Shown here: positions 1-7,152 of the stretch, in pieces
How positions within the stretch are numbered: position 1 is the first letter of the stretch
Layout of the letters: every line of letters begins with the position of its first letter
Source of the DNA: an uncultured Prevotella sp.
GTDB taxonomy: Bacteria; Bacteroidota; Bacteroidia; Bacteroidales; Bacteroidaceae
Assembly (NCBI GenBank): GCA_900555035.1
Contig: USJX01000047.1
Span: 1-23,106 of the forward strand
Length of the DNA: 23,106 nucleotides
Direction of reading: 5' to 3'
Position numbers and translations under genes: made by a program
The notes under the pieces: model-generated
The model's database searches: none
What the model was told of the DNA's origin: nothing
Seen by the model: the letters and a program-made list of their open reading frames with translations, nothing else

Positions 1-293
1 ACAGAACCCCACTGGCGGAACTGCTTGAGGTCTTCCATAGAGAAGAAACCGCGCAAAGCCAAACCAGCATAGAGCATTGGGCTCATGTGACCTGGGTCGA
101 GGAAGAAGCGGTCACGACCAGTCCATGTTGGATCTGCTGGATCATAAACCAAGTACTCAGAGAAGAGCACGTTGATGAAATCAGAACCACCCATAGCACC
201 ACCTGGGTGACCAGAGTTTGCCTTTTCTACCATTGAAGCAGCCAAGATACGAATGTTATCTGCTGCATGATTCATTACTTTAATGTCGTTCAT
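1..293 (-). CDS. tkt: Transketolase, N-terminal part (runs off the window)
   Basis: The first 97 codons of a transketolase can be read from the ATG at 293 down to the window edge; the rest lies outside. The translation begins MNDIKVMNHAADNIRILAAS and contains KANSGHPGGAMGG (residues about 23-35) and DRFFLDPGHMSPMLYAGLAL. These are the substrate- and thiamine-diphosphate-binding motifs at the start of the transketolase pyrimidine domain. The enzyme is cytoplasmic and moves two-carbon units between pentose phosphates, using the D-xylulose-5-phosphate produced by AraD. It is last in the arabinose gene run, 163 bp after the GH51 gene, which suggests it serves arabinose flux and may not be the only transketolase of the cell. 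A hairpin between it and the GH51 gene may reduce read-through. Identity is firm; completeness cannot be judged. Confidence 0.93.
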   Translation of the reverse strand, partial: MNDIKVMNHAADNIRILAASMVEKANSGHPGGAMGGSDFINVLFSEYLVYDPADPTWTGRDRFFLDPGHMSPMLYAGLALRGFFSMEDLKQFRQWGS

Positions 294-396
294 AATAATA
301 TAATGTATTTATTATTGTTATAGATTTTCTACTGATTTCTGCTGAAACATTCCTGCCATCTCATTCCTTGGTGCAATGGATTTACGGAACTGTTTG

Positions 397-431
397 TTCA
401 TCAGCCCCTTAACCAAGAAAGGGCTGATGAA
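397..431 (-). terminator. Hairpin downstream of the GH51 gene
   Basis: A perfect 11-bp stem (TTCATCAGCCC at 397-407 with GGGCTGATGAA at 421-431) and a 13-nt loop begin 26 bp after the arabinofuranosidase stop codon. No run of U follows on the minus strand, so it may be a partial terminator or an mRNA 3'-end stabiliser between this gene and transketolase. Confidence 0.5.
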
Positions 432-456
432 TTGATTGAATTACCCTACAAATATA

Positions 457-2028
457 CTACTTTATTTTCAAAACTACGATAGATTTTGCAGGAATTTTCA
501 CTTTCAAGGTGTTTTTCTTCAATTTCGCATCCTTGAAGGTGGCTGGCTTCACTACCTCAGGGTGCTCGAAATCGTTGAAATCGCTCACCTTCTTGCAGGT
601 AAGAATCTCGCCTGCCACTGCCTTTGGAGCCTTCAGACCATCGAGGTTGAACTCTACCGCCTGTGCCTTGTCGAGACTCACGTTGGCGAGTGATACTACC
701 ACGGTGCCATCTGATTTCTTGGCAGCTGAAGTTGATACCAGAGGTATCTTTCTGCCGTCTTTTGCATGCTGGTCGCCACGTACATCCATCGAGTCGCACT
801 TCACGTCCATAGGAAGATAGGTGGCTCCCTGGAAATCCTTATACATGTTGAACACGTGGTAGGTTGGGGTCAATACCATGTGACCGGTGCCCTTGGTGTC
901 TGTGAGAATCATAGACTGGAGCACGTTGACCACCTGTGCGATGTTGGCCATCTTCACACGGTCGGCGTGGCGATGGAACACATTCAGCGAGAGGGCGGCA
1001 ACGAAGGCATCGCGCATGCAGTTCTGCTGATAGAGGTGGCCCTTGATGGTGCCTGGCTCCTCATCCCACCAGGTTCCCCATTCATCTACGAGCAGACCAA
1101 TCTGCTTCTTTGGGTCTGCCTTGTCCATAATGGCTTCGTGCTTCTTGATTACATCCTCGATGCCGAGGCACTTGCCCATGGTCCAGTAGTAGTCGTCGTT
1201 GCTGAACTTGGTGGCAGAACCCTTGCTGCCGTCCCAGCCAGTTACTGTATAATAATGTAAGGAGATTCCGTTGGCACGATGACCTACACGGTCCATCAAT
1301 ACCTTGGTCCAGTTGTAATCGTAGTCACTGGCTCCCGATGCTATCTTGTAAAGCTCGTTGCCATCGTAGTTACGGCAATATACAGAGTAGCGGCGGAAGA
1401 GGTCGGAGTAATACTCTGGTCGCATGTTGCCACCGCAGCCCCAGCTTTCGTTACCCACACCGAGATATTTTACCTTCCAGGCTTTGTCGCGACCGTTCTG
1501 TCGGCGGAGCTTGGCCATCGGAGTATCGCCATCGCTGGTCATATATTCCACCCATTTAGCCAACTCCTCTACTGTGCCCGAACCCACGTTGCCGCTGATG
1601 TAAGGCTCGCAGCCCAACATCTCGCAGAGATTCAGGAACTCGTGGGTACCGAAAGAGTTATCCTCGATGGTGCCACCCCAGTTGTTGTTCTGCATCTTAG
1701 GGCGCTTCTCGCGAGGACCGATACCGTCCATCCAGTGATATTCGTCAGCGAAGCATCCTCCAGGCCATCTTAATACTGGGACTTTGAGGTCCTTGAGGGC
1801 TTGGAGCACGTCGTTGCGATAACCCTGGGTATTAGGGATTTTAGAATCCGGACCCACCCAGAGGCCTCCATAGATGCAGCTTCCGAGGTGTTCGGCAAAC
1901 TGACCATAGATTTCACGGTTGATCTTCTGCGTACCTTGGTTCGCATGGATTGTACCTGTTACATCCTGTGCCTGTGCTGAGAAGGCTACAGTTGCAGATA
2001 AGAGAGCAGTAGCGAAAAGTCTGTTCAT
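457..2028 (-). CDS. Exported GH51 alpha-L-arabinofuranosidase
   Basis: This 523-residue glycoside hydrolase of family GH51 removes terminal alpha-L-arabinofuranose from arabinan, arabinoxylan or their oligosaccharides with retention of configuration. A Sec signal peptide is clear: basic MNR, a hydrophobic stretch, and an AQA|Q cleavage site after about residue 20. There is no lipobox cysteine, so a soluble periplasmic enzyme is likely. The (beta/alpha)8 domain carries the acid/base Glu in GVGNESWG (E194) and the nucleophile Glu in LLVDEWGTWW (E316); a beta-sandwich forms the C-terminal part (roughly 410-523). Length is normal for the family. It follows araB after a 172-bp gap containing a hairpin and direct repeats, so its level may be set separately. 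Its product is the substrate of the neighbouring araP/A/B/D-type genes. The exact polysaccharide preferred cannot be read from sequence. Confidence 0.93.
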   Translation of the reverse strand: MNRLFATALLSATVAFSAQAQDVTGTIHANQGTQKINREIYGQFAEHLGSCIYGGLWVGPDSKIPNTQGYRNDVLQALKDLKVPVLRWPGGCFADEYHWMDGIGPREKRPKMQNNNWGGTIEDNSFGTHEFLNLCEMLGCEPYISGNVGSGTVEELAKWVEYMTSDGDTPMAKLRRQNGRDKAWKVKYLGVGNESWGCGGNMRPEYYSDLFRRYSVYCRNYDGNELYKIASGASDYDYNWTKVLMDRVGHRANGISLHYYTVTGWDGSKGSATKFSNDDYYWTMGKCLGIEDVIKKHEAIMDKADPKKQIGLLVDEWGTWWDEEPGTIKGHLYQQNCMRDAFVAALSLNVFHRHADRVKMANIAQVVNVLQSMILTDTKGTGHMVLTPTYHVFNMYKDFQGATYLPMDVKCDSMDVRGDQHAKDGRKIPLVSTSAAKKSDGTVVVSLANVSLDKAQAVEFNLDGLKAPKAVAGEILTCKKVSDFNDFEHPEVVKPATFKDAKLKKNTLKVKIPAKSIVVLKIK

Positions 2029-2099
2029 ATTCTATATTTTATGTTAAGTTATATGTATATTAAGTATTTATTCTCTATGCGGGAAAAAGGAAGTTATAT

Positions 2100-2143
2100 A
2101 TCAACCTTATGGTGATAATACTTTGATAGTACATCAACCTTAT
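2100..2143. repeat. Direct repeat ATCAACCTTAT upstream of the GH51 gene
   Basis: The 11-mer ATCAACCTTAT occurs at 2100-2110 and 2133-2143, a 33-bp (three helical turns) offset, 72-115 bp upstream of the arabinofuranosidase start. On the minus strand each copy reads ATAAGGTTGAT and contains TAAGGTTG, one base from the TAnnTTTG -7 box. It could be a regulator site or tandem promoter elements; neither is proven. Confidence 0.4.
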
Positions 2144-2154
2144 ATATATAGTAC

Positions 2155-2182
2155 GTTTGTGAGGGCCTTTTCCCCCACAAAC
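2155..2182 (-). terminator. Hairpin between araB and the GH51 gene
   Basis: GTTTGTG (2155-2161) pairs with CACAAAC (2176-2182), and GGG/CCC extends the stem past a bulged A. It lies 18 bp beyond the araB stop. On the minus strand A-runs precede it but no U-run follows, so it may be an attenuator or processing site. Its arm also contains TATGTTTG (minus strand, 2178-2185), an exact TAnnTTTG -7 box without an evident -33 box; a GH51 promoter here is possible but weak. Confidence 0.45.
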
Positions 2183-2200
2183 ATACCTATTTTTTTTAGT

Positions 2201-3793
2201 TTATTTCTTATTTGCTACGGCAGCCTGCTCAATAGCCAAGCCTGCCTTGTAAGTTTCGATGTACTTATCGAAACCGGCAACATCTTCTGCAGTAGGTGCA
2301 ATCTCTACACCTGTATTGCCTGCGAATACCTTCTTGTCGAGGTAATCAGCCAGACTCAGCTTCTCATCGTTGTTAACGAGATAGCCTGCGAGCAGAGCGA
2401 TACCCCAGGCACCACCTTCGCCTGCTGTCTCCATTACAGAGATAGGAGAGTTGATGGCTGCAGCGAGGATGCGCTGACCTACACCCTTGGTCTTGAACAA
2501 ACCGCCATGACCTGTGATGCGATCTACCTGCACCTTCTCGTCCTTGAACAATACATCGTTACCAATCTTCAATACAGCTACTGAAGCGTAGAGGTTGGCA
2601 CGCATGAAGTTGGCGAGGTTGAAGTGGTCGTTGGCTGAACGGACGAACATAGGACGACCTTCAGCCAAACCTGTTACAGGCTCACCAGAGATATAGTTGT
2701 AAGCAATCAAGCCGCCGCAATCTGCATCGCCCTCAAGTGCGTGGTTGTAGAGCTTGCCGAATACCTCGTTCATATCCACAGGTACACCGAGCAACTCCTG
2801 ATACTGCTTGAACAAACTAACCCAAGCGTTGAGGTCGGAAGTACAGTTGTTGCAGTGAACCATGGCTACAGGACTACCGTCTGGAGTTGTCACCATATCA
2901 ATTACTTCGTAAGGTTTGCTCAAGGCTTTCTCCAATACAATCATAGAGAAAGAAGAAGTACCTGCACTTACGTTACCAGTGCGCTGACGAACAGCGTTGG
3001 TAGCTACCATACCTGTACCTGCATCACCCTCTGGAGGGCAGAGAGGAGTACCAGCCTGGAGAGTTCCAGATGGGTCGAGCTTCTTCGCACCTTCCTCGGT
3101 CAGAACACCAGCGTCTTCGCCCGCGTTCAATACCTCTGGCAGGATGTCGAGAATCTTCCAGCCCAGGTTCTTAGGCTCGATGAGCTTATCGAACTTAGCT
3201 ACCATCTCAGCATCGTAGTTGTTGGTGTTGGAATCGATAGGGAGCATACCAGATGCATCGCCTACGCCCAAAACCTTCTTGCCTGTGAGCTGCCAGTGGA
3301 TGTAACCGGCGAGAGTGGTGAGGAAGTCAATCTTGTTGATGTGCTCCTCACCGTTCAGGATAGCCTGATAAACGTGAGAGATGCTCCAACGCAATGGGAT
3401 GTTGAAGTGGAAGAGCTCTGAAAGCTCGGCAGCAGCCTGGGCTGTGTTGGTGTTACGCCAGGTGCGGAAAGGAACGAGGATGTTCTCATCCTTGCCGAAA
3501 GCCATGTAACCGTGCATCATCGCAGAGATACCGATGGCAGCCAACTGCTTGATTTCGCAGTCGTACTCAGCCTTCACGTTCTTGCGGAGGTCGGCGTAGC
3601 AATCCTGCAAGCCTTTCCAAATGGTGTCGATGCTGTAGGTCCACAAACCATCAACCAACTGGTTTTCCCACTCAAAGCTACCCTGTGCAATAGGGTTGTT
3701 GTCGGTGTCGATCAAGACAGCCTTGATTCGGGTAGAACCAAACTCGATACCGAGAATGGCCTTACCTGATTCTATAATAGTTTTTGCGCTCAT
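2201..3793 (-). CDS. araB: L-ribulokinase, FGGY family
   Basis: This 530-residue cytoplasmic FGGY sugar kinase most likely phosphorylates L-ribulose to L-ribulose-5-phosphate with ATP. The N-terminal phosphate-1 motif is GIEFGSTR (15-22). The catalytic Asp is probably D257 in PPEGDAGTG. The phosphate-2 motif is GNVSAGTSS (273-281), and the adenosine-binding region with TGHGG and a Gly-rich ETAGEGGAWG segment follows in the second half. By sequence alone it resembles xylulokinases as much as classical AraB; the substrate is inferred from position, 27 bp after araA and in the araD-araA-araB order. The same kind of kinase occupies this position in the described Bacteroides arabinose cluster. Start chosen at MSAKTIIESG, which puts the phosphate-1 motif at the usual distance. 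No oddities in reading frame. Confidence 0.88.
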   Translation of the reverse strand: MSAKTIIESGKAILGIEFGSTRIKAVLIDTDNNPIAQGSFEWENQLVDGLWTYSIDTIWKGLQDCYADLRKNVKAEYDCEIKQLAAIGISAMMHGYMAFGKDENILVPFRTWRNTNTAQAAAELSELFHFNIPLRWSISHVYQAILNGEEHINKIDFLTTLAGYIHWQLTGKKVLGVGDASGMLPIDSNTNNYDAEMVAKFDKLIEPKNLGWKILDILPEVLNAGEDAGVLTEEGAKKLDPSGTLQAGTPLCPPEGDAGTGMVATNAVRQRTGNVSAGTSSFSMIVLEKALSKPYEVIDMVTTPDGSPVAMVHCNNCTSDLNAWVSLFKQYQELLGVPVDMNEVFGKLYNHALEGDADCGGLIAYNYISGEPVTGLAEGRPMFVRSANDHFNLANFMRANLYASVAVLKIGNDVLFKDEKVQVDRITGHGGLFKTKGVGQRILAAAINSPISVMETAGEGGAWGIALLAGYLVNNDEKLSLADYLDKKVFAGNTGVEIAPTAEDVAGFDKYIETYKAGLAIEQAAVANKK

Positions 3794-3820
3794 TTCTTTT
3801 AAATGTTTTCTTTACTTTAA

Positions 3821-5362
3821 TTATCGCAATGCCTTGTTGAGCATGTAATAAATCTCGTTGTTGCGGAGCTGCTGCTTGAAGCTGCTGATAGTTGTGTTCT
3901 TGTCGATGTTAACGAACTCAATACCAAGAATCTCGCAGAAGTCCTCCCAGTACTCAGCAGTGATATCGTAAGAGAATGCACTGTGGTGTGTACCACCAGC
4001 GAGGATCCAAGCGCCTGCACCAATCTCGAATGTTGGCTGTGGAACCCAGAGAGCTGAAGCTACAGGGAGCTTAGGCATTGCCTTTGGCTCGATGCACTCT
4101 ACCTCACTTGCGATGAGACGGAAGCGGTTGCCGAGGTCAACTACAGTTGCCTTAACACCCTTACCTGTCTTAGATGTGAATACGAGGCGAGCTGTCTGCT
4201 GCTTGCGGATACCGATGCCGAGGAAGTGAACCTCGAGCTTTGGCTTGTCTGTTGCAATCAATGGGCAAACCTCGAGCATGTGGCTCTGGAGGCTAGATGT
4301 ACGGTCGGCAGCGAAGTTGAGTGTGTAGTCCTCGAGGAATGAGCAACCCTTCTCCAAGCCCTGGTTCATAACCCAGAGTGTGCGATAGAGGCAAGCTGTC
4401 TTCCAGTCACCCTCTGCACCGAAACCGTAACCCTCTGCCATCAGGCGCTGTGAAGCCAAACCAGGAATCTGGTCGAAACCGCAGAAGTTTGGATCGTCGA
4501 TGTCTGCATCGCCGAGGTCATCGAAGTTAGTAGTGAATGCTACTGCGTTCTCATCCTTCAATACGCGACGGAGAGCGATCTCAGCCTTAGCTGCGTTCTT
4601 TACCTTCTCCCAATATACTTCCTCGCCAGACTCATCGATCTTGATGATGTATTCCTTCTTGTACTCCTCAACGAGTGCATCAGCCTCAGCATCAGTAACC
4701 TTCTTGAAGTACTCCATGAGTGAAGATACTGGGTAGTAATCTACGTGGTAACCCAGGCGCTGCTCAAACTCTACGCGGTCGCCATCTGTTACGGCTACGT
4801 TGTTCATGTTCATACCGAACATCAAGCAGCGTACGTTGTGAGCATCAGCTACACCGGCAGCTACGCGAGCCCAAGTAGCAATCTGCTTCTGAGCCTCTTC
4901 GCTCTTCCAGTAGCCTACTACTACCTTTCTAGGGATGCGCATGCGAGTGCAGATATGACCGAACTCGATATCGCCGTGAGCCGACTGGTTGAGGTTCATG
5001 AAGTCCATGTCGATAGAATCCCAAGGCAGTTCAGCGTTATACTGTGTATGGAAGTGGAGGAGAGGCTTCTCGAGAGCCTGCAAGCCCTTGATCCACATCT
5101 TAGCTGGTGAGAAAGTGTGCATCCATGTGATGATACCCACGCACTTAGCGTCGTTGTTGGCAGCCTTCATCACAGCCTCTACCTCTGCAGAAGAGTTTGC
5201 TGTGCCTTTGTAAACCACCTTGATAGGGATGATGCCGCTGTTGTTCAGACCATCTACCATATCCTTAGAGTGACCATCTACAATCTTAACTGTCTCGCCT
5301 CCGTAAAGAAGCTGTGCACCAGTTACAAACCATACCTCTAAATTTTCAAATGCCTTAATCAT
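3821..5362 (-). CDS. araA: L-arabinose isomerase
   Basis: This 513-residue isomerase converts L-arabinose to L-ribulose in the cytoplasm, a Mn-dependent step. The start MIKAFENLEVWFVTGAQLLYG matches the N-terminal Rossmann-like domain of the family. The four metal/catalytic residues are visible: E310 (RLMAEGYGFGAEGDW), E344 (FLEDYTLNF), H361 (SHMLEVCP) and H459/H460 (GGTHHSAFS). It is slightly longer than the roughly 500-residue E. coli enzyme, with no missing motif. It is preceded by araD (75 bp) and followed by araB (27 bp), so the three are probably one transcript. Identification is secure. Confidence 0.97.
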   Translation of the reverse strand: MIKAFENLEVWFVTGAQLLYGGETVKIVDGHSKDMVDGLNNSGIIPIKVVYKGTANSSAEVEAVMKAANNDAKCVGIITWMHTFSPAKMWIKGLQALEKPLLHFHTQYNAELPWDSIDMDFMNLNQSAHGDIEFGHICTRMRIPRKVVVGYWKSEEAQKQIATWARVAAGVADAHNVRCLMFGMNMNNVAVTDGDRVEFEQRLGYHVDYYPVSSLMEYFKKVTDAEADALVEEYKKEYIIKIDESGEEVYWEKVKNAAKAEIALRRVLKDENAVAFTTNFDDLGDADIDDPNFCGFDQIPGLASQRLMAEGYGFGAEGDWKTACLYRTLWVMNQGLEKGCSFLEDYTLNFAADRTSSLQSHMLEVCPLIATDKPKLEVHFLGIGIRKQQTARLVFTSKTGKGVKATVVDLGNRFRLIASEVECIEPKAMPKLPVASALWVPQPTFEIGAGAWILAGGTHHSAFSYDITAEYWEDFCEILGIEFVNIDKNTTISSFKQQLRNNEIYYMLNKALR

Positions 5363-5437
5363 GATTGTTTGTTGTTTTTTAAATGTTGTTATTGTTAATG
5401 TTATTTCAAAAATTGCTTAATGCTATTTTTTTTAATA

Positions 5438-6136
5438 TTACTTCTTCTTCTGTCCGTAGTAAGCGTTAGGACCGTGCTTGCGGTTGAAGTGCTTCTCTAC
5501 GAGCAGTGGGTTCATTGTGGTGTTTGGATTCACGCTGAAAGAGATGAACGCCATCTTAGCCACCTGCTCTGCTACCACTGCGTGATAGACAGCCTGGTCG
5601 GCATCCTTACCCCATGTGAAAGGACCGTGGTTCTTAACCAATACGCCTGGTGTATGAACCGGGTTGATGTTGTCCTTCTTGAAGCGGTCAACGATTACCA
5701 CACCTGTATTGTATTCATACTCAGCCATCATATCCTCTGTCATTGCATCAGTGCAAGGGATGCAATCGTGGAAATAATCTGCATGAGTAGTACCGATGTT
5801 AGGGATGTCCATACCTGCCTGAGCCCATGCTGTGGCATAGGTAGAGTGTGTATGAACCACGCCACCCAACTCTGGGAATGCGCGATAGAGCACCAGGTGG
5901 GTTGGGGTATCAGAAGATGGATTCAAGTCGCCTTCAACCACCTTACCGGTTTCCAAGTCAACCACTACCATGTCGCTAGCCTTCATGGTATCATAGTCAA
6001 CGCCTGATGGCTTGATGACAACAAGACCCTTCTCACGGTCGATGCCACTCACGTTACCCCATGTAAAAAGCACGAGGTTGTGCTTTACAAGGTCAAGGTT
6101 TGCCTTGAACACTTTTTCCTTTAATTCTTCTAACAT
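5438..6136 (-). CDS. araD: L-ribulose-5-phosphate 4-epimerase
   Basis: This 232-residue class II aldolase-family enzyme epimerises L-ribulose-5-P to D-xylulose-5-P, handing arabinose carbon to the pentose phosphate pathway. Family residues align almost without shift to the E. coli enzyme: D76 in SSDTPTH, Zn ligands H95 and H97 in VVHTHSTYATAWAQ, H170 in VKNHGPFTWG, catalytic D120 in THADYFHDCIPCTD, and a C-terminal Tyr (NAYYG, 226/227). The AWA and D120 features fit the 4-epimerase branch and not fuculose aldolase. It is 113 bp after araR and 75 bp before araA, and probably cotranscribed with both. A short inverted repeat lies between araR and this gene. Product certainty is high. Confidence 0.96.
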   Translation of the reverse strand: MLEELKEKVFKANLDLVKHNLVLFTWGNVSGIDREKGLVVIKPSGVDYDTMKASDMVVVDLETGKVVEGDLNPSSDTPTHLVLYRAFPELGGVVHTHSTYATAWAQAGMDIPNIGTTHADYFHDCIPCTDAMTEDMMAEYEYNTGVVIVDRFKKDNINPVHTPGVLVKNHGPFTWGKDADQAVYHAVVAEQVAKMAFISFSVNPNTTMNPLLVEKHFNRKHGPNAYYGQKKK

Positions 6137-6190
6137 AATATCTTTAGTTTGAATTGATTATATTCTATTTAATTATATTCTATATCTGGT

Positions 6191-6237
6191 GTTCTCCTAT
6201 CTCTTAAAACTTTTGTTTTTTACACTGGTAGGAGAAC
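6191..6237 (-). repeat. Inverted repeat between araR and araD
   Basis: GTTCTCCTA (6191-6199) and TAGGAGAAC (6229-6237) are perfect inverted copies; C6201-G6227 and a G-U pair extend the stem to 11 bp. The long inner segment contains a second small AAAAC/GTTTT stem. It starts 13 bp after the araR stop on the minus strand. There is no U-run, so it is probably an mRNA processing or partial termination structure; an operator is also possible. Confidence 0.4.
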
Positions 6238-6249
6238 TCTTATTGCATT

Positions 6250-6930
6250 CTATTTCAAGTTGAACGATGGGTCTTCCTCGTATGCCTTCTTGTTGAAGCG
6301 ATAGAGAGCGGCTCCTCGTTTCGATGTAACCTTATCGATGAGTTCTGTCTTCTCGATGAAGTCGATATCCTTCACGCGCTTGCGGAAGTTGCGCTTGTCA
6401 ATCTCTTCTCCCATCACTGCCTCGAAAACATGCTGAAGCTGGGTCAGCGTAAAGAGGTCGGGGAGGAGCTTGAAGCTAAGTGGCTCGTGGTTGATGCGGC
6501 GACGAATCTGGCTGATTGCGTTGTGAATCATCTTGTTGTGGTCGGAATAAAGGGCTGGAAGATCATTCAGACTCACCCATTCCAAACCATGCTCGATGCG
6601 GAGACTGTCGTCGTAATCCACTACATTGATGAGGGCACAGTAGGCGATAGAGATAACTCGCTCACCTGGGTCACGGTCGATGCGGCCGAAGGCTCCCACC
6701 TGTCTGATATAGAGGTTTTTCATTCCAGTAAGTTCGTAGATAACCCGGTTGGCAGCATCTTCGAGGTTCTCCACTGCGCCAACGAAGCCACCATAGAGAG
6801 ACCACTCTCCACGGCCTGGATCCATTTTTCGTTTGCCTATCAGCACCTGCAGGCTACTGCCGTTGAATCCGAAGATGATACAGTCCACGGAAACAAATAC
6901 TTTGGAGTATTCATTATAAAATTGCGTCAT
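6250..6930 (-). CDS. araR: AraR-type arabinose regulator: degenerate NUDIX plus winged helix
   Basis: This 226-residue protein has a NUDIX fold at about 10-140 and a winged-helix DNA-binding domain at about 150-213 (LTQLQHVFEAVMG, then NFRKRVKDI and SKRGAALYRF). It matches the NrtR-like AraR family, shown in Bacteroides thetaiotaomicron to repress arabinose genes and to be relieved by L-arabinose. The NUDIX box is G48-x5-E54-x7-R62, but the REUxEE core reads RVIYEL: the first and last catalytic acidic positions are V63 and L67. Hydrolase activity is therefore unlikely and ligand sensing likely. It lies between the symporter and araD genes, the place it holds in the described Bacteroides cluster. 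Candidate operators are near its own start and upstream of the mutarotase and symporter genes. Effector and operator are inferred from the family. Confidence 0.9.
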   Translation of the reverse strand: MTQFYNEYSKVFVSVDCIIFGFNGSSLQVLIGKRKMDPGRGEWSLYGGFVGAVENLEDAANRVIYELTGMKNLYIRQVGAFGRIDRDPGERVISIAYCALINVVDYDDSLRIEHGLEWVSLNDLPALYSDHNKMIHNAISQIRRRINHEPLSFKLLPDLFTLTQLQHVFEAVMGEEIDKRNFRKRVKDIDFIEKTELIDKVTSKRGAALYRFNKKAYEEDPSFNLK

Positions 6931-6968
6931 GGTCGTTGTGTTGATTGATGTTGAGATTCAAGAAATGA

Positions 6969-6980
6969 TTTATCGTTTAT
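6969..6980. promoter_or_regulatory. Candidate AraR site upstream of araR
   Basis: TTTATCGTTTAT lies 39-50 bp upstream of the araR start. Its TATCGTTTAT core is identical to a sequence just upstream of the mutarotase gene (10267-10276), and TTTATCG recurs twice upstream of the symporter gene. Function as an operator is inferred only from this recurrence. Confidence 0.3.
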
Positions 6981-7104
6981 GCTGTTTATTATACTGTTTC
7001 TTAAGGTCACCCTTCTGGAAGAGTGCTTGAGATTTTTATTGAAAGTTGGGAGCCAGAAGCAGAAGAAAGGATGGAAGTAAATTACACTAAAGGATTGTTC
7101 CCAT

Positions 7105-7125
7105 CTCCTAACTTCTAACTCCTAA
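7105..7125. repeat. Three tandem heptamers CTYCTAA
   Basis: CTCCTAA, CTTCTAA and CTCCTAA stand head to tail, followed by a decayed CTTTTTAA, in the 222-bp gap between the symporter and araR genes. It is a short slippage-prone repeat of unknown effect. The rest of the gap is AT-rich and shows no clear -33/-7 promoter pair. Confidence 0.7.
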
Positions 7126-7152
7126 CTTTTTAATTTTTATCTTACCGGATGT

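Noticed and set aside
2201..3793. Calling the FGGY kinase a xylulokinase
   Set aside because: Sequence alone allows it, but its place directly after araA and the araD-araA-araB order favour L-ribulokinase; no xylose isomerase is nearby.
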